Below are positions 16,223 to 24,961 of a DNA stretch of 64,000 nt, one piece after another (position 1 is the stretch's first letter; each line of letters begins with the position of its first letter). The DNA comes from Brevundimonas sp. NIBR11 (GTDB lineage: Bacteria > Pseudomonadota > Alphaproteobacteria > Caulobacterales > Caulobacteraceae): NCBI RefSeq assembly GCF_027912535.1, contig NZ_CP115465.1, forward strand, positions 1,964,001 through 2,028,000, in the 5' to 3' direction. The notes under the pieces are model-generated. The model saw only the letters and a list, made by a program, of their open reading frames with translations. It was not told the origin of the DNA and did not search any database. The translations under genes and the position numbers were made by a program.

Positions 16223-17666
16223 CGAGCTTAAGGGCCTCGTCAAGTTCGGTGGCGTCGTCGAACGGGTGAGTCACCTTGCCGACGATCTGACCCTGTTCAT
16301 GCCCTTTTCCGGCGACGACGACCACATCTCCGTCGCGCATCATGGCCGTGGCCTCACGGATGGCGGCGCGGCGGTCGCCGATCTCCAGAGCCTCGGGGCA
16401 GCCAGCGCGAACCTCGGCGCGGATGACGGCGGGGTCTTCGGAGCGGGGGTTGTCGTCGGTGACGATGGCGACATCGGCCAGACGACCGGCGATCTCGCCC
16501 ATCAGGCGGCGTTTGCCCTTGTCCCGGTCGCCGCCGGCGCCGAAGACGACGATCAGGCGGCCGGTGGCGTGGGGGCGGAGCGCCTTCAGAACCGTTTCGA
16601 GGCCGTCAGGGGTGTGGGCGTAGTCGACATAGGCCTCGCCGCGTCCGCCGGAGACGCGTTGCAGGCGGCCGGCGGCGCCGGTGATCTTTTCCAGGGCGTG
16701 GAGGACCTTGGCGGCGTCCTCGCCGGCGGCGATGCACAGGCCCGCGGCCACCAGCGCGTTCGAGGCCTGGAAGGCGCCGGCCAGCGGCAGGAGGACGTCG
16801 TGGCGGTCGCCGCGCACGTCGAGGATCAGGCGTTGGCCTTCCGGCACGGCGCGACGCTCGATCAGGGAGAGGTCGCGACCGCGTTCGCCCACGCCCATGA
16901 CGCCCAGGCCGGACATGATCGAGGCGGCGGCGAAGGCGTTGTAGGCGTCCGAGTCCGCATTCAGCACGGCGGTCCGGCCACGCGGCAGGAGGGTCTCGAA
17001 CAGGCGCAGCTTGGCGGCGCGGTAGGCCTCCATGTCGCCGTGATAGTCGAGGTGGTCCTGGGTCAGGTTGGTGAAGGCCGCAGCCTTCAGCGTCACACCA
17101 TCGAGGCGGCGCTGGTCGATGCCGTGGGAGGACGCTTCGAGCGCCAGATGGGTCACGCCGCCCTCGGCCAGGGTGGCGAGCAGACGGGCGGCGTCGCCGG
17201 CGTCGGGGCTGGTCAGGCCGGGCGGGGTCAGGGCCTCGGTGCGGGCGCCCGACTGGGCGACGACGCCGAGCGTGCCCATGGAGGCGGCCTTGATGCCAAG
17301 GGCGGCCCAGATCTGGCGGCAGAAGGCGGCGACCGAGGTCTTGCCGTTCGTGCCTGTGACGGCGACGCAGGTGGCCGGCTGGGCGCCGTAGAAGCCGCGA
17401 GCGGCGAGGGCGTAGGCCCGGCGGACATCGCCGGACCGGACCAGCAGCGGAGCGAGGTCTTCGGGCGTGTCCTGGGGGGCGAGGACGGCGGCGGCGCCCT
17501 GCGACAGGGCCTGGGGAATGAAGGCGCGGCCGTCGGCGGCGTTGCCCGGCAGGGCGACGAACAGGGCGCCGGGGGCGACCTTGCGGCTATCGGCGGTGAC
17601 GCCGGTGATCATCGGATCGGCCGAGACGTCGCGGCGCAGGAGGTCGGACAGACGCATCGCGCTCAT
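16215..17666 (-). CDS. murE: UDP-N-acetylmuramoyl-L-alanyl-D-glutamate-2,6-diaminopimelate ligase MurE
   Basis: This 483-residue ligase adds the third residue of the stem peptide. The ATP loop VTGTNGKTS is near residue 105 and the DDNPRSEDP motif in the C-terminal domain is the meso-diaminopimelate recognition signature (DNPR), so the wall is of the DAP type. ATG 17666 overlaps the ftsI stop as ATGA. A second in-frame ATG at 17657 is possible. Confidence 0.96.
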   Translation of the reverse strand: MSAMRLSDLLRRDVSADPMITGVTADSRKVAPGALFVALPGNAADGRAFIPQALSQGAAAVLAPQDTPEDLAPLLVRSGDVRRAYALAARGFYGAQPATCVAVTGTNGKTSVAAFCRQIWAALGIKAASMGTLGVVAQSGARTEALTPPGLTSPDAGDAARLLATLAEGGVTHLALEASSHGIDQRRLDGVTLKAAAFTNLTQDHLDYHGDMEAYRAAKLRLFETLLPRGRTAVLNADSDAYNAFAAASIMSGLGVMGVGERGRDLSLIERRAVPEGQRLILDVRGDRHDVLLPLAGAFQASNALVAAGLCIAAGEDAAKVLHALEKITGAAGRLQRVSGGRGEAYVDYAHTPDGLETVLKALRPHATGRLIVVFGAGGDRDKGKRRLMGEIAGRLADVAIVTDDNPRSEDPAVIRAEVRAGCPEALEIGDRRAAIREATAMMRDGDVVVVAGKGHEQGQIVGKVTHPFDDATELDEALKLDA

Positions 17667-19396
17667 TGGGGCGCCGCCGTGACGGGGGGGTCGATGCGGC
17701 GCTGGACGCCGAGGAAGCCGGCGATGCGGTCGGCGACGCGGCCCACGACAGGGGCGGCGACGGCGCCGCCGAGACGCGACCCCTGGCTGGGCTCGTCGAT
17801 CAGGACGAAGATGACATAGCGTTTCGTGTCCTCAGGACCGTCGGCCGGGAAGACGCTGGCGAAGGAGCCGACGCCGTGGCTGGCGTCATAGCGGCCGTTG
17901 ACCAGCTTGTTGGCGGAGCCCGTCTTGCCGCCGACGCGGAGGCCCGCTGCGTTCGCCTGGCCGCCCGAGCCGCGCAGGACGTTGGCGCGCATCAGCTGGC
18001 GGACGGCGGCGGAGGTCTCGGGGCTGACCACGCGATGACCCTCGGCGCCCGAGCCGCCGCGACGCAGGGACAGGGGGCGATAGGTCCCGCCGTTGACCAG
18101 GGCCACCGTCGCCGCCGTCATCTGCAGCGGGGTGATCATGATGCCGTAACCGAACGACATGGAGGCGCGGGTCGAGTCCGACCAGTCGCGCGGGCGGCGC
18201 GGACGGGCGCTCTCGTGCAGCTCGATCGGGGCGGCGTCCAGAAGGCCCAGCTTCTGGAAGTAGGACCGCATGGTGTCAGCGCCCATTTCCACCGCCAGGC
18301 GCGAGGTGCCGATGTTGGAGGAGTGGAGATAGACTTCTTCCAGCGTCAGGATCTTGTTGGTGGCGTGGAAGTCCTGGATGCGGCGGTTGCCGATCATATA
18401 GGCCTGCGACGCGTCGATCAGGGTGTCGAGATCGGCCAGACCCTTGTCGATGGCGGTGGCGATGGTGAAGGTCTTGAAGACCGATCCCATCTCGTAGTGG
18501 GCCGAGGTGACGCGGTTCAGGGCGGCGTTGTCAGAGGCCTGGCCGCGACGGTTGGCGTCGTAGGTGGGCCAGGAGGCCATGCCCAGGATCTCGCCGGTCT
18601 GGGCGTCGGCGACGACCCCGACCGCACCCTTGGCGCCGACCTCGGAGGCCACGGCGCCGAGTTCGTTCTCCAGCACGCCCTGGACCCGCAGGTCGATGGA
18701 CAGGGCGAAGTCCTCGCCCTTCGAGCCCGCTTCGCGGATGGCGTCGTTGAAGGCGAGTTCGGCGCCGGAGACCCCCTGCCCGCCCGAGTCGGCCGTGCCG
18801 ATGACGTGGGCGGCCGAGGCGTTCAGCGGATAGACGCGGCGATCCTCTGGCTCGAAGGAGACGCCGCCGAGGGCGAGGGCGTGCACCGCCTGGCGCTCGG
18901 CCGGGGTCAGGCCCGGCTCGACGATCAGGCGACGGTCGCCGTTCAGCACGCGACGCAGACGGCTGGCCGAAACGCCCGGCAGGGCGCGACGGATCTGGCG
19001 GAAGGCGGCATCCCTGTCCCAGACTTCGGACGGATCGATGTAGAGGCCGTAGTGGGTGATGTTGGTGGCCAGCAACGCCCCGTTGCGGTCGGTCAGGTCG
19101 GCGCGCTGCAGGGCGCCGGCGACCGTGGACACGCCGTGTCCACCGCGCGGGGACAGTAGGGCCGCGTTGGCGGCGCCCAGCGCCAGACCCGAGAAGACGG
19201 CCACAAAGATGGCGCGGATCAGGAAGATGCGGACGCGGGTGTCCTCTTCCGGACGGGCGTCGGCGCGGGCGCGTTCAAAGGCGTGCTCGACGAACCAGAC
19301 GGCCTCTCCGATCCAGCGCAGCCAGGGCGAGACGGCGGAGGTCAGGGGACGCGCGCCGGGCGCGGGACGGAAGGCGCGCGGATCGTGGACGGTCAT
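17663..19396 (-). CDS. ftsI: Septal penicillin-binding protein FtsI (PBP3), peptidoglycan transpeptidase
   Basis: This 577-residue class B PBP cross-links septal peptidoglycan with FtsW. There is one N-terminal transmembrane helix (about 56-78), a pedestal domain, and a transpeptidase domain with SVFK (Ser305-Lys308), SSN (359-361) and KTG (491-493). All three catalytic motifs are intact. The start overlaps the ftsL stop by 4 nt. Confidence 0.96.
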   Translation of the reverse strand: MTVHDPRAFRPAPGARPLTSAVSPWLRWIGEAVWFVEHAFERARADARPEEDTRVRIFLIRAIFVAVFSGLALGAANAALLSPRGGHGVSTVAGALQRADLTDRNGALLATNITHYGLYIDPSEVWDRDAAFRQIRRALPGVSASRLRRVLNGDRRLIVEPGLTPAERQAVHALALGGVSFEPEDRRVYPLNASAAHVIGTADSGGQGVSGAELAFNDAIREAGSKGEDFALSIDLRVQGVLENELGAVASEVGAKGAVGVVADAQTGEILGMASWPTYDANRRGQASDNAALNRVTSAHYEMGSVFKTFTIATAIDKGLADLDTLIDASQAYMIGNRRIQDFHATNKILTLEEVYLHSSNIGTSRLAVEMGADTMRSYFQKLGLLDAAPIELHESARPRRPRDWSDSTRASMSFGYGIMITPLQMTAATVALVNGGTYRPLSLRRGGSGAEGHRVVSPETSAAVRQLMRANVLRGSGGQANAAGLRVGGKTGSANKLVNGRYDASHGVGSFASVFPADGPEDTKRYVIFVLIDEPSQGSRLGGAVAAPVVGRVADRIAGFLGVQRRIDPPVTAAPQ

Positions 19397-19821
19397 CGCA
19401 CGGCCTCCGGGTCAGGGGCGGGAGCCTGGTCCGCGACAGCGGCCGGGGCGGCGGCTTCCGGAACCGCCGCAACGGGGGCGATCGGCGCCGGGACGTGGAC
19501 CGGCTTGAGGGTCGGCAGGGCGGTCTCTTCCACCTGACGCTCGGCCTTGACGGGCGCCAGGGCGGCGCCGCGCGACAGGGCTTCCAGACGGCCGGGCTGT
19601 TCCAGACGGGCGGCCTCGGCGCGGAGCAGGCGGACGCGCTGGGCGTTCTCGGCAATCTGGCGCTCCAGCCGGCCGATCTCGGCGCTCTCGCGGGCGGCGG
19701 CGGCCTTGGCGACATAGACGGAGAAGACCATGGCGGCGACGCAGATGACGCCGATGATCTCGATCCAGCGGATGCCGCGGATCTTCCAGTTGAACAGTCG
19801 CTGGACGGAGCGGGCGATCAC
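19393..19821 (-). CDS. ftsL: Cell division protein FtsL-like
   Basis: This 142-residue bitopic protein has one transmembrane helix (about 18-40) followed by a leucine-zipper-like coiled coil ([20 protein letters not shown]) and a Pro/Ala-rich tail. Its position between rsmH and ftsI is diagnostic for FtsL, which recruits FtsI/FtsW with FtsB and FtsQ; sequence conservation is low, as usual. The start is GTG 19821 in a GTGA overlap with the rsmH stop. Confidence 0.88.
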   Translation of the reverse strand: MIARSVQRLFNWKIRGIRWIEIIGVICVAAMVFSVYVAKAAAARESAEIGRLERQIAENAQRVRLLRAEAARLEQPGRLEALSRGAALAPVKAERQVEETALPTLKPVHVPAPIAPVAAVPEAAAPAAVADQAPAPDPEAVR

Positions 19822-20768
19822 GCGGCCGCCCTCCAGGCCGGAGCCTCGGTGCGGATCGCCGCACGCAGCTTGGCCGAGCGCGAACGCGGATTGGCGGCCA
19901 GTTCGGCCTCGCCGGCCTCGCGCGCGCCCTTGAACTGGAGCGTGAAGGACGGCTTGCGGGTCTCGATGGCGACCGGAGCGTGGCGCGAACCGCCGGGGGC
20001 GTTGCCGCTGCGCTCGGTCAGGAAGGCCTTAACGATCCGGTCTTCGAGGGAGTGGAAGGTGACGACGGCCAGACGCCCGCCCGGCGACAGGGTGCGTTCG
20101 GCGGCTTCGAGACCCTTGGTCAGCTCGCCCAGTTCGTCGTTCACGGCGATGCGCAGGGCCTGGAAGGTGCGGGTCGCCGGATGGGTCGGGGCGCCGCGCC
20201 GGCCCCCCAGCGCCTTTTCGACGACGTCGGCGAGGTCGAGGGTGCGGGTGAAGGGCTCGGCGACCCGGCGGCGCAGGATGGCCGTGGCGATGCGGCCCGA
20301 CTGACGCTCTTCACCATAAAGCTTCAGAATGTGGGCAAGCGGGCCGTGGTCCCAGGTATTGACGATATCGGCCGCGCTCTCGCCGTCACGCGCCATCCGC
20401 ATGTCGAGCGGCCCGTCGCGCATGAAGGAGAAGCCGCGCTCGGCCTCGTCCAGCTGCATGGAGGAAACGCCGATGTCGAAGACGGCGCCGTCCAGCTTCG
20501 CCTTGCCGCTTTCGGCGAAGGCGTCGGAAAGGCCCGAGAACGGCGTGCGGACCAGCTGGAACTGGCCGGGGAAGTCGTTGGCGACGGCGTCGGCGTGACG
20601 CTGGACCGTCGGGTCGCGATCCAGGGCGATGACGTGTGCGCCCGTCGCGAGGATCGCGCGGGTGTAGCCGCCGGCGCCGAAGGTCGCGTCGATCACGACG
20701 TCGCCCTTCTTCGGGGCCAGGGCTTCGAGGACTTCATCCAGCAGGACGGGGGCGTGCGGGGCGCTCAT
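19818..20768 (-). CDS. rsmH: 16S rRNA (cytosine(1402)-N(4))-methyltransferase RsmH
   Basis: This 316-residue enzyme methylates C1402 of 16S rRNA. Motifs are [13 protein letters not shown] at the N-terminus, [12 protein letters not shown] (SAM binding), [12 protein letters not shown] and the C-terminal [15 protein letters not shown] 20768 is the family start and overlaps the mraZ stop as ATGA; the open frame upstream runs through mraZ in another frame. Confidence 0.96.
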   Translation of the reverse strand: MSAPHAPVLLDEVLEALAPKKGDVVIDATFGAGGYTRAILATGAHVIALDRDPTVQRHADAVANDFPGQFQLVRTPFSGLSDAFAESGKAKLDGAVFDIGVSSMQLDEAERGFSFMRDGPLDMRMARDGESAADIVNTWDHGPLAHILKLYGEERQSGRIATAILRRRVAEPFTRTLDLADVVEKALGGRRGAPTHPATRTFQALRIAVNDELGELTKGLEAAERTLSPGGRLAVVTFHSLEDRIVKAFLTERSGNAPGGSRHAPVAIETRKPSFTLQFKGAREAGEAELAANPRSRSAKLRAAIRTEAPAWRAAA

Positions 20769-21232
20769 GCGTCGTTCCCCGGCATGCGGCGGCGTGCGAC
20801 GTCGCCGCGCTCGCGCATGGCCTTCCGGGCCAGCTCGCGGCGCGCGTCCTTGCGGGCGTTCCAGCGCGCGCGGTCCCATATCTGGAAACGCGGGCCGAGA
20901 CCGACGATGACCACGTCCTCGCCGAGGCCGGCCTCCTGACACAGGCTTTCCGGCAGGGTGATGCGGCCGCCGCCGTCGTAGGCCAGCTGCTTCTGGCCGC
21001 CGTAGACCGTCTCCTCCAGCGCCGTGCGCCAGTCGTCGCCGAACGGCAGGGCTTCGATCATGGCGACATACTCAGCCATCAGCTTGTCGCCGCCGGCCTC
21101 AAGGCAATCGGATTCAACGGAGAAAAAGCAAAAGACGCCCAGCTCGGCGCCGTTCGCGGAGGTGCGGAACTCCTGTGGGATCAGGAGACGGCGCTTGCCG
21201 TCCAACTGCTTCTCACTGGTTCCGAGGAACAC
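20765..21232 (-). CDS. mraZ: Transcriptional regulator MraZ
   Basis: This 155-residue protein has two AbrB-like swapped-hairpin domains, seen as [12 protein letters not shown] near residue 11 and [11 protein letters not shown] near residue 86. MraZ represses its own operon in E. coli by binding TGGG repeats, and four such repeats lie upstream here. It is first gene of the division and cell-wall operon. The start is GTG 21232, with only a weak ribosome site. Confidence 0.94.
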   Translation of the reverse strand: MFLGTSEKQLDGKRRLLIPQEFRTSANGAELGVFCFFSVESDCLEAGGDKLMAEYVAMIEALPFGDDWRTALEETVYGGQKQLAYDGGGRITLPESLCQEAGLGEDVVIVGLGPRFQIWDRARWNARKDARRELARKAMRERGDVARRRMPGNDA

Positions 21233-21321
21233 GCCCGTCCAATCGAGCCCGTCGGCCCGCCCCTAAGAGTTCATCCCCGCGCCCGACAAGCCGGCGCCGC
21301 CTAGTCCCGCAACAGCCAGGA

Positions 21322-21356
21322 TGGGATAGCATGGGACTGATTGGGTCTCAATGGGA
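21322..21356 (+). promoter_or_regulatory. Four MraZ boxes upstream of mraZ
   Basis: TGGGA, TGGGA, TGGGT and TGGGA occur at 21322, 21332, 21342 and 21352, each separated by exactly 5 nt (10 bp period). This matches the known E. coli MraZ operator (TGGGN repeats with 5 nt spacers). The repeats read on the plus strand, opposite to mraZ, and lie 90-124 nt upstream of the mraZ start codon. Confidence 0.85.
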
Positions 21357-21385
21357 TTGGTTAGCGCAATTTAACCAAAGTTATA
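21357..21385 (-). promoter_or_regulatory. Inverted repeat and candidate -10 element of the mraZ promoter
   Basis: TTGGTTA (21357-21363) and TAACCAA (21372-21378) form a perfect 7 bp inverted repeat with an 8 nt spacer, abutting the last MraZ box. On the minus strand a TATAAC (21385-21380) could be the -10 hexamer; no convincing -35 with 17 nt spacing is visible. The inverted repeat contains TTAACC-like half sites, but the spacing does not exactly match a CtrA box. Confidence 0.4.
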
Positions 21386-21502
21386 GCCGTTGCAGACTTT
21401 CAACAGAACATACACAGAACACGTGCAGTATTGATGTGCAGCGGAGTCAATGCAGACACGGTGATCCGCGCCGCACTGTGGCGAAAAAGCGTTAGCGGGG
21501 AT

Positions 21503-21879
21503 AAAGCCAGACGGCCTGTAAGCCGGGTTCTGTCCGCCCGTAGGACGGCGACGATCATTCCTCTGGACCGCCCATCGCTGGACGGTTCTCGCGACCTACC
21601 CGGACGCCTCGGGCGGTGAACCCTGCAACCGAAGTCGCGCGACGTCCCTATTCGGTCTTGCTCCAGGCGGGGCTTGCCATGCCGTCGCTGTTACCAGCTA
21701 CGCGGTGGGCTCTTACCCCACCCTTTCACCCTTACCCGCGTCGAAACGCAGGAGGTTTGCTTTCTGTGGCGCTATCCCTCGGGTCACCCCGGGCGGGCGT
21801 TACCCGCCGCCTTTTCACCGTGGAGCCCGGACTTTCCTCGACGGGAGCAAGTCCCGCCGCGACCGCCCGGCCGTCTGGC
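21503..21879 (-). ncRNA. rnpB: RNase P RNA (bacterial type A)
   Basis: On the minus strand the 5' segment contains GAGGAAAGUCCGGGCUCCAC, the universal CR-I region, and the 3' segment contains GACAGAACCCGGCUUACAGG, the universal CR-V region. P1 is formed by GCCAGACGGCC at the 5' end and GGCCGUCUGGC at the 3' end. The 377 nt length fits type A. It is the catalytic subunit for 5' tRNA maturation. Open frames on the other strand here (such as one from 21616) are artefacts. Confidence 0.95.
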
Positions 21880-21910
21880 GGGGGCGTGATGCGCGTTTTG
21901 GCGCCTCAGG

Positions 21911-22672
21911 TCAATTCAGGACGCCCGTGACGCTCTCGGCCGAGGCGAGTTGGAGCACGCCCATCAGGGTCGCCCGCGTCTCGCCGTCGGCGATGCCGTC
22001 GACCTTGGACGGCCGCCAGTGGCGCTGGAAGGCCTGCACCGTGATGCGTGTCTCTTCGGCGTACTTCCCGTCCGGCAGGGGCTCGTAGCCGAGGCGGTGC
22101 AGACCGGCCTGGAGGACGTGGACGCCCAGTCCCTCATCGCCGATGCCCAAAGGCGGCCCGAGGGCGGCGATGCGTTCGGAGGCCGGTTCGAACCACAGGC
22201 CCTGGCGGTGTTCGGCCAGTTTCTTCCAGGGGAAGCGTTCGCCCGGGTCTTCCTTGCGGGTGGGAGCGACGTCGGAGTGGCCGAGGATGCGCGCGTCCTC
22301 GATGGCCCAGCGCTGGCGGATCTCGTCGATCAGTTTGATCACCGAGACGATCTGGGCGTCGGGGAAGTCGCGATACCCGAACTCGTGGCCCGGATTGACG
22401 ATCTCGATGCCGATGGAGACGGCGTTGATATCGGTCTCGCCTTTCCACCAGCTCTTGCCGGCATGCCAGGCGCGACGCTCCTCGGGCACTAGCCGCAGGA
22501 CCGAACCGTCCTCGTCAATGACGTAGTGGGCCGAGACCTTGGCCTCGGGGTCACGCAGGCGGGCGATGGCCGCCTCGGCGGTCTGCATGCCAGTATAGTG
22601 GAGCACGACCATGTCGGGCGGACCGCGACGCTGGTCGAAATTGGGCGACGGGGCGTCGCCGATGGTCAGCAT
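21911..22672 (-). CDS. N-acetylmuramoyl-L-alanine amidase, AmpD-like, with peptidoglycan-binding domain
   Basis: This 253-residue Amidase_2 protein has zinc ligands in VVLHYTG (near 25) and LGHSDVAP with DPGERFPW (near 155-170), followed by a C-terminal PG_binding_1 domain (LQAGLHRLGY, VQAFQRHWRP). It cleaves the amide between MurNAc and L-Ala, probably on anhydro-muropeptides during wall recycling. There is no signal peptide, which favours a cytoplasmic AmpD-type role. It ends 31 nt upstream of the rnpB 5' end and is followed by it in the same direction. Confidence 0.9.
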   Translation of the reverse strand: MLTIGDAPSPNFDQRRGPPDMVVLHYTGMQTAEAAIARLRDPEAKVSAHYVIDEDGSVLRLVPEERRAWHAGKSWWKGETDINAVSIGIEIVNPGHEFGYRDFPDAQIVSVIKLIDEIRQRWAIEDARILGHSDVAPTRKEDPGERFPWKKLAEHRQGLWFEPASERIAALGPPLGIGDEGLGVHVLQAGLHRLGYEPLPDGKYAEETRITVQAFQRHWRPSKVDGIADGETRATLMGVLQLASAESVTGVLN

Positions 22673-22676
22673 CGGT

Positions 22677-22994
22677 TTAGCGCCCGTGCTGTTCCCAGCC
22701 GTAGGTCACCCAGGTGTCACCGACCTTCTGGGCCTCGATGACGTCGTCTGAGCGACGAGCGCGGACCGTGGCCTTGCGGCGGGCGCGGACGGCCAAGCCG
22801 GTGAAGAAGATCAGGACGCTGGCGAACAGGGCGATGACGGCCACGGCCGCAGCGGTGAAGACCGCCAGCACCGCGCCGAGCGTCAGGGCCGCCACGGTGG
22901 CGACCACGCCGCCCAGCCACAGGATCGGCGCGAGCAGGCCCTGGGGCCGGCGGCGATTCTGGAAGCCGAGGGTGGCGAAGGGGTCCTGAGTCAT
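22677..22994 (-). CDS. Small membrane protein of unknown function
   Basis: This 105-residue protein has a strongly hydrophobic stretch (about 26-72, two helices) followed by a basic segment (RARRKATVRARR) and a soluble tail ending TWVTYGWEQHGR. ATG 22994 has AAGGA 6 nt upstream; longer starts lack a ribosome site. The amidase starts 4 nt after its stop. No known family was recognised. Confidence 0.75.
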   Translation of the reverse strand: MTQDPFATLGFQNRRRPQGLLAPILWLGGVVATVAALTLGAVLAVFTAAAVAVIALFASVLIFFTGLAVRARRKATVRARRSDDVIEAQKVGDTWVTYGWEQHGR

Positions 22995-23114
22995 CTCACA
23001 TCCTTGTCGAGCGTCGTGAACAACGCCTGAACCTCCAATGTCGGTCCACAGAGGTGAACCGTCAATGACCGGGCGCTTCACAGCCGAGTGTTAATCGCCG
23101 CACCCGGACGGAGG

Positions 23115-24890
23115 TCAGAGCGGCCGATCGGCCAGGACCGAGGCCCCCTGCCCGCGCATCCGTTCGGTCTCGACGCGGGACAGGACGGCCTGGGCCTGGG
23201 GATCGGCCATGACGCCTCCGATGGCGATCAGCGCGCGGGCGGCTTCGGACTGGACGCCGAAGGCGGCCGACAGGGCCTCCCACGGAGACTGCGGTTCGGG
23301 GTATCGCTTCAGACGCACCGACTGGGTTGAGGGAATCTGGGCCAGCTCCCGCGCCTTGGCGATGGCCTCGGTCAGGCCGCCCAGCTGATCGACCAGACCC
23401 AGGGTCTTGCCTTGCGCGCCGGTCCAGACCCGGCCGCGCGCGATCTCGCGCACGCGGGCGATGGGGATGTGGCGGCCGGTCGAGACGCGCTGGACGAACT
23501 CCTCGTAGGTGCGATCCATGGATGCGGAGAAGGCCGCGCGCTGGGCCTCGGTCCAGGACGACGACGGGCTGAAGGCGTCGGAATACTGTCCGCCGACCGA
23601 TATGCCGCGCAGGTCCACGCCGAAGCGGCCGAGCGCCTCGGACACCACGAACTTGCCGCCGAAGACGCCGATGGAGCCGGTCAGGGTCGAGGGCTGGGCC
23701 ACGATCCAGTTCGCTTCCGAGGAAATCCAGTAGCCGCCCGAGGCCGCATAGTCGCCCATGGAGACAACGACCGGCTTGTTCGCCGCCTTGGCCGCGCGCA
23801 CGGCGGCGAGGATCTGTTCCGAGGCTTCCGGCGAGCCGCCCGGTGACGAAACGCGGAAGACGATGGCCTTCACCGACTTGTCCTCGATGGCGTCGTAGAT
23901 GGCTTCGGCCGTGGGGTCCGAGGCGATGGAGGATCCGCCGCCGAAGCCGCCGCTACCGCCCGCCCCGGTCACGATCGCGCCCTCGCCGCCGACGATGGCG
24001 ATGGCGTCCCGCCCTGAGCCGACGCGTTCGCCCTGGGACGAGGCGTAGTCAGAGAATTCGATGATGTCGGCGCCGTTTCCGGCCCGACGCTCGGCCTCGG
24101 CCTCGGCCTCCTCGACCTGGCCGATCTTGTCGATCAGCTTCAGTTGCAGCGCCTGGGCGGCCGAATAGGGGCCGGCTTCGATGGCGGCCTTCAGGGCCCG
24201 GCCCTCCACCTTGCGATCGAAGGCGGCGTTGGCCAGAGCCGAGCCATAGATCGACGTCATCCAGGCCGTCATCGCCTCGCGGTGAGGGCCGGTGTAGTCC
24301 GACTGCGTGTATTCGTTGACGGCGTTCTTGTACTCGTAGCGCTGCTCGAACTCGGGCCTGACGCCGTAGCGTTCGAAGGCGCGACCCAGGAAGACGCTGT
24401 CGGCCGAGAAGCCGGTCGTCTGGAAATTGGCGGTGTTCTGCATCCACAGCTCGGAGGCGGCGGCGCCGACCATGAAGCTGGAGATGCTGGTCCCCACCGG
24501 CATGAAGCCCTGGGAGTGGGCGATGACCGGCTTGCCCGAGGCGCGGAAACGACGGATCGCCTGACGGATCTCGTCGGCGGCGGCGGGGGCGAGGCCGGCT
24601 TCGGGCAGGCGGACCAGCAGCACCTTGACGTGCGCGTCCTTCTCGGCCTGGGCCAGGGTGTCGACAATGCCGACGGTCGAGAGGCTGGAGCCCCCGAAGA
24701 CCGCGAAGGGTGTGTTGGAGGGCTGATCGCTCAGGCCCTCGCGCAGGTCCAGTTCCAGCACTGCGTTGGCCGGGGTCGTCGGCTTGCTGGTCGAGGCCGC
24801 CGCAGCGATGACCAGCACGATCGGCACCACCACGACAAACAGGATCAGGCCGGTGAAGACACCGAGCACCGTCAGGAAGAACTGTTTCAT
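23115..24890 (-). CDS. sppA: Signal peptide peptidase SppA, 67 kDa type
   Basis: This 591-residue S49 protease, anchored by an N-terminal helix (about 4-30), has two tandem ClpP-like halves. The second half contains SSPGGSPEASEQI and DYAASGGYWIS, the latter with the catalytic Ser; the general-base Lys is probably in EQRYEYKNAVNEY of the first half. It degrades cleaved signal peptides in the membrane. The start MKQFFLTVLG at ATG 24890 fits the family, although no clear Shine-Dalgarno is present. Confidence 0.95.
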   Translation of the reverse strand: MKQFFLTVLGVFTGLILFVVVVPIVLVIAAAASTSKPTTPANAVLELDLREGLSDQPSNTPFAVFGGSSLSTVGIVDTLAQAEKDAHVKVLLVRLPEAGLAPAAADEIRQAIRRFRASGKPVIAHSQGFMPVGTSISSFMVGAAASELWMQNTANFQTTGFSADSVFLGRAFERYGVRPEFEQRYEYKNAVNEYTQSDYTGPHREAMTAWMTSIYGSALANAAFDRKVEGRALKAAIEAGPYSAAQALQLKLIDKIGQVEEAEAEAERRAGNGADIIEFSDYASSQGERVGSGRDAIAIVGGEGAIVTGAGGSGGFGGGSSIASDPTAEAIYDAIEDKSVKAIVFRVSSPGGSPEASEQILAAVRAAKAANKPVVVSMGDYAASGGYWISSEANWIVAQPSTLTGSIGVFGGKFVVSEALGRFGVDLRGISVGGQYSDAFSPSSSWTEAQRAAFSASMDRTYEEFVQRVSTGRHIPIARVREIARGRVWTGAQGKTLGLVDQLGGLTEAIAKARELAQIPSTQSVRLKRYPEPQSPWEALSAAFGVQSEAARALIAIGGVMADPQAQAVLSRVETERMRGQGASVLADRPL

Positions 24891-24933
24891 GGGAGGCGTG
24901 ACGTCCGGTCGCGGCCATCGGCGGCCGGGATTG

Positions 24934-24961
24934 AACATAGGGGCCGAGGCGTTGCGGTCAA
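24934..24961 (-). promoter_or_regulatory. Candidate sigma-70 promoter for sppA
   Basis: On the minus strand TTGACC (24961-24956), a 16 nt spacer and TATGTT (24939-24934) form a good housekeeping promoter, about 44 nt upstream of the sppA start. It is divergent to the panD promoter. Confidence 0.5.

Noticed and set aside
21357..21378. A true CtrA box before mraZ
   Set aside because: The half-sites are in inverted rather than direct orientation and spacing does not match TTAA-N7-TTAAC, so it is kept only as an inverted repeat.
21616..21930. Open reading frames on the plus strand across 21600-21930
   Set aside because: They are antisense to RNase P RNA, whose conserved regions explain the sequence; such frames are a well-known false annotation.
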